A DNA stretch of 64,000 nt. Source: Pseudomonadota bacterium (GTDB lineage Bacteria > Pseudomonadota > Alphaproteobacteria > Rhizobiales > Xanthobacteraceae). Below the pieces are notes generated by a model. It made no database searches. It was not told the DNA's origin and worked only from the letters and a program-made list of their open reading frames with translations. The translations under genes were made by a program, and so were the position numbers. Below are positions 25,151 to 33,200 of the stretch, piece after piece. The stretch spans positions 1-64,000 of the forward strand of contig JAEWIX010000040.1 of the NCBI GenBank assembly GCA_023386885.1, read 5' to 3'. Every line of letters begins with the position of its first letter. The stretch's first letter is position 1.

Positions 25151-27109
25151 TTAGCCCGCCAACTGTTTGCGCAGCGCGTCCACCGTCTCAGGATTGGCGA
25201 GCGACGACAGGTCACCCGGGTCCTTGTTCTCAAATACCGCGCGCAGCACACGACGCATGATCTTCAGGTTGCGGGTGCGTGGCAAGTCATCGACAAAGAC
25301 GATACGTTCGGGGCGATAGGACGCGCCCATGCCCTTCACCAGCGCATTCGATAGTTCCTCGGCGATGCCTTGCTCCGCAGCGTCTGGCATCAGCACACAA
25401 GCGCAGACGATGGCCGATCCCTTCACAGGATGCGGAATGCCGAACACCGCGGCTTCCGCCACCTTGCCGGTTGCGACTAACAGCCCCTCGAGTTCGGCCG
25501 GGCCGGTGCGCTTGCCGGAAATCTTGATGGTGTCGTCGGAGCGGCCGAGAATGTAGTAGAGGCCGTCGGTGCCCTGCATGGCGAAGTCGCCGTGCACCCA
25601 GATGCCGGGCAGCGTGCTCCAGTAATTGTCGATGTAGCGCGCGTCGGCCTTCCACAGGCTTTTCGTCAGGCCGATGGAAGAATGGCGCAGGATCAATTCG
25701 CCGACTTCACCGGGTGGCACCTTGTTGCCGGAGAGATCGACGATATCGGCGCCAACGCCGAGCGCGCGCCGCGAGAACGAGCCGGGATTCATCGGGTGGT
25801 TTGGCGTGCCGAGGAAGATGCAACCACCGACTTCGGTGCCGCCGGAAATGTTGATGATCGGCAGTCGCTCTTTGCAGACATGTTCGAAGAACCATTGCCA
25901 CGGCGCGGCGGTCCACGCCTCGCCGCCCGAGGTCGTGATGCGCAGGCTGGAGAGATCGTAGTTCTCAACTTCCTCGCCGTAACGCATCAGGCTGCGAACG
26001 ATGGTGGGCGAAACGCCGAGATAGCTGACGCGGTGATCCTGGATCAGCCGCCAGAATCGGCCGGTGTCCGGATAATCCGGCGTGCCTTCGGCCACCAGCA
26101 GGCTGGCGCCGGCGAAGCTCGGGATGCAGGCGGTCATCGCGCCGACCATCCAGCCCATGTCGCTCATGAAGAAGAAGCGATCGATCGGCTTGAAGTCGCC
26201 GCAGATGATGATGTCACGCGTCACCATTGAGCCGATGAAACCGATCTGGGTCCAGACGCAGCCCTTCGGCTCGCCGGTGGTGCCGGATGTGTAAAGCAGG
26301 ATGGCGGGCGCATCGGCCGGCATCTCAACGGTCGCGATGTCGCCGTTCTTGCCGGCGGTGATGTCGTGCCACCAGTGATCGCGGCCGGCGCGCATCGGCG
26401 TCTCGATGGACAATCCGCCGCGATTGACCACGATCACATGCTGCACGCTCGGCGCTTGCTCCAGCGCGGTGTCGAGCACGGACTTGAGTGGCGCCGGCGA
26501 GCCGCGCCGCCAGGTGCCGTTGGCGGTGATCACGGCTTTCGCCTCGCCGTGGTTGAGACGGGAGATGATCGGGGCGGGGCCAAAGCCCGAAAACAGCGGC
26601 AACAGGATCGCGCCGAGTTTCATCACCGCGAAGAATGCGATGAATGTTTCCGTCAGGTTCGGCATATAGAGCGCGACGACGTCGCCCCGCTTGATGCCGA
26701 GATCGTGCAAGCCCTGCGTAAGACGGCCGACCTCGCGGTCAAGCTCGCGGTAGCTGAGGGTGCGTTGCTCCGTCTTGTTTTCGCCTTCCCACACCAGGAA
26801 AGTCTGGTCCCAGACCGCCGTGTCGCGATGCCTGTCGATACAGTTGAGCACGATGTTGGTGGTGCCGCCAGCGCACCAGCGCGCCCACGGCTCGCCGCGC
26901 GAGGTATCCAGCATCTTGTCGTAAGGTTTGTAGAAGCGCACGTCGCAGAATTTGAACACTTCCTCCATCAGCCAGGCCGGATCGGCTTCGGCAGCAGCTG
27001 CGAGGCTGTCGTAATCCGCGTGCCCGGTGGCGCGCAGGAAGGCCGTCAGATTGCTTTGCGCGACGAGGTCGGGGGAGGGTTCCCAAACATAACGGTTGGC
27101 GTCGCTCAT
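25151..27109 (-). CDS. Acetyl-/short-chain acyl-CoA synthetase family ligase
   Basis: 652 residues, the length of the acetyl-CoA synthetase (ACAS_N plus AMP-binding) family. The N-terminal cap domain covers about residues 1-100 (WEPSPDLVAQSNLTAF), the ATP loop YTSGTTGEPKG is at 273-283, and the GRSDDTIKISGKR hinge and RNLKIMRR region with the regulatory Lys follow. Substrates in this family are acetate, propionate, acetoacetate and related short acids; acetoacetate would fit, since branched-acid breakdown releases it, but this cannot be decided here. It is divergent from the transglutaminase-fold gene with a perfect operator between them. Confidence 0.88.
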   Translation of the reverse strand: MSDANRYVWEPSPDLVAQSNLTAFLRATGHADYDSLAAAAEADPAWLMEEVFKFCDVRFYKPYDKMLDTSRGEPWARWCAGGTTNIVLNCIDRHRDTAVWDQTFLVWEGENKTEQRTLSYRELDREVGRLTQGLHDLGIKRGDVVALYMPNLTETFIAFFAVMKLGAILLPLFSGFGPAPIISRLNHGEAKAVITANGTWRRGSPAPLKSVLDTALEQAPSVQHVIVVNRGGLSIETPMRAGRDHWWHDITAGKNGDIATVEMPADAPAILLYTSGTTGEPKGCVWTQIGFIGSMVTRDIIICGDFKPIDRFFFMSDMGWMVGAMTACIPSFAGASLLVAEGTPDYPDTGRFWRLIQDHRVSYLGVSPTIVRSLMRYGEEVENYDLSSLRITTSGGEAWTAAPWQWFFEHVCKERLPIINISGGTEVGGCIFLGTPNHPMNPGSFSRRALGVGADIVDLSGNKVPPGEVGELILRHSSIGLTKSLWKADARYIDNYWSTLPGIWVHGDFAMQGTDGLYYILGRSDDTIKISGKRTGPAELEGLLVATGKVAEAAVFGIPHPVKGSAIVCACVLMPDAAEQGIAEELSNALVKGMGASYRPERIVFVDDLPRTRNLKIMRRVLRAVFENKDPGDLSSLANPETVDALRKQLAG

Positions 27110-27183
27110 AGGCTATCCTACGGTCTTTGAATTGAAAGCGCGGGAGGACAATACCGTGCCACCGCGATTGACAACAACATGTT

Positions 27184-27199
27184 TCTAACATCTGTTAGA
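27184..27199. promoter_or_regulatory. TCTAACA-type operator, perfect palindrome, divergent promoter
   Basis: TCTAACA-TC-TGTTAGA, perfect arms. It is 75 bp from the ligase start and 22 bp before the transglutaminase-fold start codon. A TTGACA hexamer at 27168-27173 lies just outside, so a bound repressor would cover the plus-strand promoter region. Confidence 0.85.
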
Positions 27200-27221
27200 T
27201 TCCAGATGCCTTGCTGCGTGG

Positions 27222-27911
27222 ATGGTTGACGTGATTGCTTCTCCCTCTGCCGATTTCCTCAAGCCGACGACCTTCGTCGACAGCGATTCCGCGCCGGTGC
27301 GTGATTTCGCTGTCTCGGCGTTGCGTGGTTTCGAAAATGCGTCGCCGACCGACAAGGCAATCCGCTTGTTCGATGCGGTGCGCGACCGCATCAAGTACGA
27401 TCCGTTCAATGTCGGCACCACGCCGCACGATTACCGCGCCAGCACGGTGGCGCAGCGACCCTCGAACTACTGCGTGCCCAAGGCGATCCTGCTCGCCGCG
27501 GTGCTGCGTGCGGCCGGCATTCCCGCGGCTCCCGGATTCGCCGATGTACGCAACCATCTCAATTCGGCGAAACTAGCGGATCTGATGGGGACGGATCTGT
27601 TCATTTATCACGGTTACGTCGCGCTTTGGCTCGACGGCCAGATGTTCAAGGTAACGCCGGCTTTCAATACCGAACTGTGCCAACGCTTCGGCGTGCGCGA
27701 ATTGGTGTTCGACGGCAAGAGCGACGCGCTGTTCCACGAATTCGACACCCAGAACCGGCGGCACATGGAATATGTCAACGACCGCGGCTGGTTCGTCGAT
27801 CCGCCGATCGATCAGTTGCTGAAGGATTTTCGCGTCACCTATCCCAAGCTGTGGGAGAAGGGCGCCTCGGCGGCGGACGCTGCACCAGTCGAGTTCGCGC
27901 CGGACAAGTAG
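27222..27911 (+). CDS. Transglutaminase-like (papain-fold) protein
   Basis: 229 residues. The transglutaminase core motif is seen as SNYCVPKAILLAAVLRAAGIPA with the nucleophile Cys84, and the histidine strand as YHGYVALWLDGQMFKVTP (His130). The third catalytic residue, normally Asp in a D-P pair, reads Thr (VTPAF), so the triad may be incomplete. The family includes peptidases and amide or thioester hydrolases. Its presence in an acyl-CoA locus, behind the shared operator, is unexpected; thioester or amide hydrolysis would be one fitting role. Function unknown. Confidence 0.8.
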   Translation: MVDVIASPSADFLKPTTFVDSDSAPVRDFAVSALRGFENASPTDKAIRLFDAVRDRIKYDPFNVGTTPHDYRASTVAQRPSNYCVPKAILLAAVLRAAGIPAAPGFADVRNHLNSAKLADLMGTDLFIYHGYVALWLDGQMFKVTPAFNTELCQRFGVRELVFDGKSDALFHEFDTQNRRHMEYVNDRGWFVDPPIDQLLKDFRVTYPKLWEKGASAADAAPVEFAPDK

Positions 27912-27922
27912 ACGCCTATTAT

Positions 27923-27951
27923 TCGTCATTGCGAGCGAAGCGAAGCAATCC
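27923..27951. repeat. CATTGCGAGCGAAG-type intergenic repeat
   Basis: A single copy of the block that also starts the composite element at 25001, here with an extra CGAAG unit. It lies between the converging transglutaminase-fold and dehydrogenase genes. The element is, to my knowledge, abundant in Bradyrhizobium and Rhodopseudomonas genomes. Confidence 0.75.
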
Positions 27952-27968
27952 GATAGCGTCTTTGAGCG

Positions 27969-29147
27969 TTAGGCTTTCCCCGCATCCTGCTTGGCGTATT
28001 GCACCGCTATCCGGCCGACCTTCTCGCGTGCGATTACCAGTTTCTGGATCTGCGCGGTGCCGTCGCCGATCTGTAGTCCCATCACGTCGAGATAACGCTG
28101 ATGGAAGGGCAGGTCGGTGGTGTAGCCGTAATGCCCGTGCGTCAGCAGGCACTGGTGAATGATCTCGCACGTCGTCTTCGGCACGTACCACTTGCACATC
28201 GCGGCCTCTGCCGTGTGCGGCAGGCGGCGGTCGCGTAGCGATAGCGTGTGGAAGCAGAGCTGGCGCATCATGGTGAGCTGCGTTTCGGCTTCCGTCAGCG
28301 GAAAACTGACGCCCTGGAATTGGGCGATCGGCCGCTCGAATGCGGTGCGCTCGCGGCTGTATTGCCACGCCTCGTCCACCGACGCCTGTGCCGGGCCGAT
28401 GCATTCGAGGCCGATCAGGGCGCGGCTGTAGTCGAAGCCGGTCATGATCTTGGAAAAGCCCTTGTTCTCCTCCGCCATCAGGCATTCGGCGGGAATGAAC
28501 ACGTCGTCGAAGAACACCGAGCCGCGCCCGACCGGCTTGGTGCCGATGTCATCGAAATGGGTGCGGGTGATGCCCTTCTGGTTGAGATCGACGAAGAACG
28601 CGCTGACGCCGCGCGCGCCGTCCTCTACCTTGCCGGTGCGGGCGAAGATCACCGCGGCGCCGCATTGGTCGGCGCAGCTCATCGAGGTCTTTTCGCCGTT
28701 GAGGCGGTATCCGTTGCCGGATTTTTCCGCGCGCAGAATAAGGTTGGCGGCGTCAGACCCGCCGCGCGGCTCAGTGAGGCCGAGGCCGATGATGGCTTCG
28801 CCCCGCGTCACCTTCGGCAGCCATTCCTTGGCGACGTCGGGCGTTGCATGCTGCGCCACCATGCCGCCCATCAGCGAAGCCAGCAGTTGCACATAGCTGG
28901 CATTGAAATCGGCGTAGGCGATCTGCTCGATGATGACGCCGGCGGTGACGCTGCTTTCGCCAAGGCCGCCGTAGGCTTCGGGAATATCGACGCCGATCAG
29001 GCCGAGCGAGCCCATCTCTGCGAGCATCGCGCGGTCGAGCCGGTGTTCGGTGGCGCGCTTCTGGTAGTGCGGGGCCAGCTTCTCGGTGGCGAAGCGCTGC
29101 GCGGCCTCGCGAAAGGCTTCCTGCTGTTCGTTCAGCGTGGTGTCCAC
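27969..29147 (-). CDS. Acyl-CoA dehydrogenase with Asp in the catalytic-base position (alicyclic-acid type)
   Basis: 392 residues from the GTG at 29147, chosen because GAGGA precedes it by eight bases; another GTG lies four codons upstream. Flavin motifs LGLTEPRGGSDAAN and NGEKTSMSCADQ are present. The C-terminal segment reads IGDGTAQIQK, so Asp replaces the catalytic Glu of the IxEGT motif, and the alternative position used by isovaleryl-CoA dehydrogenase carries no Glu (DYSRALIGL). Cyclohexanecarboxyl-CoA dehydrogenases are the family it most recalls. It is divergent from the FadH-type gene across a perfect operator. Confidence 0.87.
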   Translation of the reverse strand: MDTTLNEQQEAFREAAQRFATEKLAPHYQKRATEHRLDRAMLAEMGSLGLIGVDIPEAYGGLGESSVTAGVIIEQIAYADFNASYVQLLASLMGGMVAQHATPDVAKEWLPKVTRGEAIIGLGLTEPRGGSDAANLILRAEKSGNGYRLNGEKTSMSCADQCGAAVIFARTGKVEDGARGVSAFFVDLNQKGITRTHFDDIGTKPVGRGSVFFDDVFIPAECLMAEENKGFSKIMTGFDYSRALIGLECIGPAQASVDEAWQYSRERTAFERPIAQFQGVSFPLTEAETQLTMMRQLCFHTLSLRDRRLPHTAEAAMCKWYVPKTTCEIIHQCLLTHGHYGYTTDLPFHQRYLDVMGLQIGDGTAQIQKLVIAREKVGRIAVQYAKQDAGKA

Positions 29148-29184
29148 CGGCGTCCTCACGATTTGTCTTGATTATTCGAACCAT

Positions 29185-29200
29185 TCTAACAATTGTTAGA
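29185..29200. promoter_or_regulatory. TCTAACA-type operator, perfect palindrome, divergent promoter
   Basis: TCTAACA-AT-TGTTAGA with perfect arms, extended to TTCTAACA and TGTTAGAA. It is 38 bp from the dehydrogenase start and 30 bp from the FadH-type start, in an 82-bp gap, so binding would block both promoters. Confidence 0.87.
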
Positions 29201-29229
29201 AAGCTGACAATGCCAACGAGAGCCATGCC

Positions 29230-31290
29230 ATGCAAGCCGATCCGGGTCTGTCGCGCTATCCCCACCTTCTCGCGCCGCTGAAGGTCGGCGGAACGACTTT
29301 GCGTAACCGGATCATCATGGGCTCGATGCACACCCGGCTCGATATGGAAGAGAACGGCGTGGAAAAGATGGCGGCCTTTCTCGCCGAACGCGCGAAAGGC
29401 GAGGTCGGCCTCATCATCACCGGCGGCTACGCGCCGAATACCGCCGGCTTGATCGAGCCCGGCGGCCCGATGCTGACGGATCGGGCGCAGGTGCCGGAAC
29501 TGCGGCAGATTACCGACGCGGTGCATCGCTACGATAGCAAGATCTGCCTGCAAATCCTGCATTCCGGCCGTTACGCCAAACAGGAAGAGTGTCTCGGGCC
29601 CTCCAGCATCCGTTCGCGCATCAACCGTTACACGCCGCGCGCGATGACGGGCGAGGAGATCGAACAAACCATCGCGGACTATGTGCGCTGCGCGACCTTG
29701 GCGCAGGAAGCCGGTTTCGACGGCGTCGAGATCATGGGCTCGGAAGGCTATCTCATCAACGAATTCACCGTGCTGCGCACCAACGACCGCACCGACGAAT
29801 GGGGCGGCTCGGAAGAAAATCGTCATCGTTTGCCGGTCGAACTGGTGAAGCGCGTGCGCGCCGCGACCGGAAACAATTTCATCATCATCTATCGCATCTC
29901 CGCGCTCGATCTCGTCGAGGGCGGCGCGACGGGCGATGAGATCGACCGGCTGGCGCAGCGTGTCGAAGCTGTGGGCGCCGATATTCTCAACACCGGCATC
30001 GGCTGGCACGAGGCGCGGGTGCCGACCATCGCCTATCCGATCCCGCGCGGGGCGTGGCGCTTTGCCGCGGCGCGGATCAAGCGCGCGGTCAAAATTCCGG
30101 TGGTGGCGTCGAACCGCATCAACACGCCGGAACTGGCCGAGGAGGTGATCGGGGCCGGCGACAGCGATCTTGTGTCGATGGCGCGGCCGATGCTGGCCGA
30201 TCCGTTTTTTGCGAAGAAGGCGCGCGAAGGAAAGCCGGAAACCATCAACACCTGCATCGCCTGCAATCAGGCGTGTCTCGATCTGATCTTCTCCGAGCGT
30301 AGCGCCACCTGTCTGGTCAATCCGCGCGCCTGCCGCGAGACATTGTTCGACGAAGGTCCGGCGGCGCGCTCGCGCAAGGTGGCGGTGATCGGCGCCGGAG
30401 CCGGCGGACTTGCCGCGGCCGCGGAAGCCAGTCGACGCGGCCACAAAGTGACGCTGTTCGAAGCTTCCGATCGTGTCGGCGGCCAGATCAATCTGGCGCG
30501 CGCGGTACCCGGCAAAGTCGAGTTCGATGAGATGCTGCGCTATTACAACGGCCGCATTGAAGCAGGGCAGGTGAGCCTGCGTTTGAATACCCTTGTGTCG
30601 AAAGCGGATATTGCCAATCAGGGTTTCGATGCGGTGGTCGTGGCCTCCGGCGTGCATCCGCGCGTGCCCGTGATCCCCGGCATCGATCATCCCAGCGTCG
30701 TGGTCTATCACGATCTTCTGAGCGGTCGGCGCAAGGCAGGTCGTCGCGTCGCGATCATCGGCGCGGGCGGGATCGGCTTCGACGTCGCCGAATATCTCTG
30801 CCACTCGCAGCCCAATGAAGCACCGAAACACCGCGCGCTCGATCTTTCGGATTTCCAGCGCGAATGGAGCATCGACGCGAGCCTGACGCAGCCGGGCGGT
30901 CTCTCCGGCGATCCACTGGCGCCGCGCCAAGCGTCGCGTGAAATCACCATCCTTCAGCGTAAGGCGTCGCGCCCCGGCGCGGGGCTTGGGGTCTCCACCG
31001 GTTGGATTCTGCGCTCGAGCCTCGCCAAGCGCGATGTGAAACTGCTGGCGGGCGTCAGCTATGACCGCATCGATGACGAAGGGCTGCACATTACCGTTGA
31101 CGGTAAGCCGCAGGTGCTGGCGGTAGATACCGTCGTGATCTGCGCCGGGCAGGACTCCAACCGCAGCCTTTACGATGAGTTGCGCGCCAGCGGCATCGAA
31201 GCGCATGTCATTGGTGGCGCGAAAGAGGCCGCCGAACTCGATGCCATGCGTGCGATCGATGATGGTGTTCGTGTGGGGCAGGCGCTTTAG
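29230..31290 (+). CDS. 2,4-dienoyl-CoA reductase (FadH) type flavoprotein
   Basis: 686 residues. An N-terminal old-yellow-enzyme barrel (about 1-340) binds FMN; Cys342, 345, 349 and 361 have the 3-4-12 spacing of the FadH 4Fe-4S cluster; a VIGAGAGGLAAA Rossmann site at about 386 starts the FAD/NADPH half, with a second GAGGIGFDVA site later. Tyr174 (SEGYLINEF) and His260 (GIGWHEARVPT) match the proton donors of FadH. It would reduce a dienoyl-CoA or related enoyl substrate with NAD(P)H. Its end is only three bases from the convergent SDR gene. Confidence 0.9.
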   Translation: MQADPGLSRYPHLLAPLKVGGTTLRNRIIMGSMHTRLDMEENGVEKMAAFLAERAKGEVGLIITGGYAPNTAGLIEPGGPMLTDRAQVPELRQITDAVHRYDSKICLQILHSGRYAKQEECLGPSSIRSRINRYTPRAMTGEEIEQTIADYVRCATLAQEAGFDGVEIMGSEGYLINEFTVLRTNDRTDEWGGSEENRHRLPVELVKRVRAATGNNFIIIYRISALDLVEGGATGDEIDRLAQRVEAVGADILNTGIGWHEARVPTIAYPIPRGAWRFAAARIKRAVKIPVVASNRINTPELAEEVIGAGDSDLVSMARPMLADPFFAKKAREGKPETINTCIACNQACLDLIFSERSATCLVNPRACRETLFDEGPAARSRKVAVIGAGAGGLAAAAEASRRGHKVTLFEASDRVGGQINLARAVPGKVEFDEMLRYYNGRIEAGQVSLRLNTLVSKADIANQGFDAVVVASGVHPRVPVIPGIDHPSVVVYHDLLSGRRKAGRRVAIIGAGGIGFDVAEYLCHSQPNEAPKHRALDLSDFQREWSIDASLTQPGGLSGDPLAPRQASREITILQRKASRPGAGLGVSTGWILRSSLAKRDVKLLAGVSYDRIDDEGLHITVDGKPQVLAVDTVVICAGQDSNRSLYDELRASGIEAHVIGGAKEAAELDAMRAIDDGVRVGQAL

Positions 31291-31293
31291 GAC

Positions 31294-32151
31294 TTAACCC
31301 TTCCCTGGCTGGCCGTCGCCGCGTTCGCGCGTGGTGAATTTCATCATGTCGATCATCTGCCGCGCGTCATGGGCGAGATGCAGCGTCTCGCCGCCGTCGA
31401 TGTACCATTCCTCACCGGTGACGAATTTGCCGAGCGGCGAGGCGAGAAAGATGATCGCGGCCGCGATGTCCTCGACGTCGCCCATATGGCCCATGATGTT
31501 GCGGTTGAGCTCGAGCCATTGTTCGGGGGCGATAGGATAGTGGCCCATGCCCTCGGTCTTCACCGTACCGGGGGCGACGCAGTTGAGGCGGATGCCGAAC
31601 TCGGCCCATTCGAACGCCAGCGTCTTCATCATCGCCAGCACGCCGCCACGCGCAGCCGCGGTGTGAACGAAGCCGCTGAGCCCTGAACGCACGCAAGCGG
31701 TAACGAATACGATGGAGCCGCCGTTTTCGAACATGAAATGATCGGCGACCGCCTTCGTCATCTGCCACGAGCCGACCAGATTGTTACGAATGACGGTCTC
31801 GAACCCCTTGTTGTTCAGTTCGCGCGCCGGCGTGACGAATTGTCCGCCGGCGTTGTTGACCAGAATGTTCAGCTTACCGAATTCACTGTGGATTTGCGCC
31901 ATCGCCGCTTCGATCTGTTCCGGCTGCCGAATGTCGCCGGAAATCGCAATGGCATCGCCGCCGGCCTCGCGGATGGTCTTGGCGCAATCCTCGATCGGTT
32001 CCGGCCGTCGCCCCAGCACCACAATCCTGGCGCCGGACTGCGCCATCTCCAGCGCGGTGGCGCGGCCCATGCCGGTGCCGCCGCCGGTGACGAGGGCGAC
32101 CTGATCCTTCAGCAGGTCGGGAGCGAAGCGCATCTTGGCTGTGAGTTGCAT
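31294..32151 (-). CDS. SDR family enoyl-CoA reductase, PECR/DECR-like
   Basis: 285 residues. The nucleotide motif VTGGGTGMGRA and NNAG are standard for short-chain dehydrogenases. The YxxxK active site is not present: the aligned stretch VHTAAARGGV has Thr and Arg instead of Tyr and Lys, the arrangement of 2,4-dienoyl-CoA and trans-2-enoyl-CoA reductases (PECR has HSGAARAGV). It probably reduces an unsaturated acyl-CoA. It is divergent from a crotonase gene across a perfect operator, and convergent with the FadH-type gene. An ATG six codons downstream is an alternative start. Confidence 0.87.
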   Translation of the reverse strand: MQLTAKMRFAPDLLKDQVALVTGGGTGMGRATALEMAQSGARIVVLGRRPEPIEDCAKTIREAGGDAIAISGDIRQPEQIEAAMAQIHSEFGKLNILVNNAGGQFVTPARELNNKGFETVIRNNLVGSWQMTKAVADHFMFENGGSIVFVTACVRSGLSGFVHTAAARGGVLAMMKTLAFEWAEFGIRLNCVAPGTVKTEGMGHYPIAPEQWLELNRNIMGHMGDVEDIAAAIIFLASPLGKFVTGEEWYIDGGETLHLAHDARQMIDMMKFTTRERGDGQPGKG

Positions 32152-32210
32152 GGCGGTCCTGAGGTTGATCGTTGCAGTTTGGGGTCGCGGCCAAGGCGAC
32201 TTTGCGATAA

Positions 32211-32226
32211 TCTAACAGATGTTAGA
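32211..32226. promoter_or_regulatory. TCTAACA-type operator, perfect palindrome, divergent promoter
   Basis: TCTAACA-GA-TGTTAGA with perfect arms. It is 60 bp from the SDR start and 20 bp before the chosen crotonase start; an in-frame ATG at 32219 lies inside the operator itself. A GATAAT hexamer (32206-32211) overlaps the left edge. Confidence 0.86.
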
Positions 32227-32245
32227 ATTTGTGAAAGGGCTCCCG

Positions 32246-33031
32246 ATGCCGGAGAATGCGCCGATCCGTTATGTCGTCGAAGACGGCATCGCTACCGTCA
32301 CCATCGACCGCCCCGAGCGCAAGAACGCATTATCGGTCGAGGCGATGAACGGCCTGACGGAAGCATGGGCGCGCGTCGAGGACGACAAGGCAGTGCGCGT
32401 TGTCATCCTGACGTCGGCGGATTGCGGCGTGTTTTCGGCCGGGCTCGATCTCAAGCAGGCTGCCGAGATACGAGCGCGCGACGGCGTCGATATCCTGACC
32501 TTGATGCGCGACCCGATGCAGAGTGCGATGCGCAACGTCACGAAGCCGATCATCGCGGCGATGACCGGATCGCTGATGGCAGGCGGCATGCTACTGGCGA
32601 TCAAGTCGGATTTGCGCGTCGGTCTGCGCGGCACACGCGCCGGGATTACCGAGGTCAAGATGGGTCGGGGCTCACCATGGGCTGTGCCGCTGCTCTGGAT
32701 GTTGCCGCAGCCGGTGCTGATGGAACTGGTGCTGACCGGCGAAACCGTGCCGATCGAGCAACTCGCAACCTATGGCTTCCTGAATTATCTCGAGGATACG
32801 CCGGATGCGGTACGCGCCCGCGCGCTGCAACTGGCCCGCAAGATCGTCGAAGGCGCGCCGCTGTCGGTGAAAGCGGCCAAGGGAAGCGTCCTGGCGGCGA
32901 TGGACCTTGGTCTTGAAAAGGGGTTGATCGAGGCTGGCCGCCTTCACGAGGAGGTTTATGCCAGTCAGGATGCTATCGAAGGGCCGAAGGCGTTTGCCGA
33001 AAAACGCAAGCCGAACTGGCAGGGCAAGTGA
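32246..33031 (+). CDS. Enoyl-CoA hydratase / isomerase family protein
   Basis: 261 residues from the ATG at 32246, which has AAAGGG seven bases upstream; the ATG at 32219 has no site and lies within the operator. Crotonase motifs: TIDRPERKNAL, FSAGLDLK, MAGGMLLAIKSD and GITEVKMGRGSPW. The first catalytic Glu is Leu (GGMLLA), the second (TEVK) is kept, so the enzyme may be an isomerase or a one-base hydratase. It ends with the usual AEKRKPNW tail. Second gene set under the shared operator, paired with the SDR. Confidence 0.88.
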   Translation: MPENAPIRYVVEDGIATVTIDRPERKNALSVEAMNGLTEAWARVEDDKAVRVVILTSADCGVFSAGLDLKQAAEIRARDGVDILTLMRDPMQSAMRNVTKPIIAAMTGSLMAGGMLLAIKSDLRVGLRGTRAGITEVKMGRGSPWAVPLLWMLPQPVLMELVLTGETVPIEQLATYGFLNYLEDTPDAVRARALQLARKIVEGAPLSVKAAKGSVLAAMDLGLEKGLIEAGRLHEEVYASQDAIEGPKAFAEKRKPNWQGK

Positions 33032-33074
33032 GGGGCAACTCGACGCAATGACGATTGTGATTTGCGCTCACCTT

Positions 33075-33164
33075 CGTCATGCCCGCGCTTGTCGCGGGTA
33101 TCCACGTCTTTCCCTATAGTAATGTCTAAGACGTGGATGGCCGGGACAAGCCCGGCCATGACGA
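33075..33164. repeat. Paired REP-like palindromes forming a long inverted repeat
   Basis: A CGTCATGCCCGCGCTTGTCG palindrome (from 33075) and the palindrome GGATGGCCGGG / CCCGGCCATGACG face each other around a short spacer, with ACGTCTT and AAGACGT as inner arms and CGTCATG / CATGACG as outer arms. It lies between the converging crotonase and TetR genes. Confidence 0.83.
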
Positions 33165-33200
33165 TAAATCCTGACGTTGCTGTGCTTAGCCGCGATCGCC

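Noticed and set aside
28771..31206. An 811-codon open frame on the minus strand
   Set aside because: It is antisense to the FadH-type gene, whose Fe-S cysteines and nucleotide sites are intact. The last part only overlaps the dehydrogenase gene in another frame.
25001..33164. Possible CRISPR array from recurring palindromes
   Set aside because: The copies are single or paired, in different gaps and orientations, without regular spacers or cas genes; they are REP-like elements.
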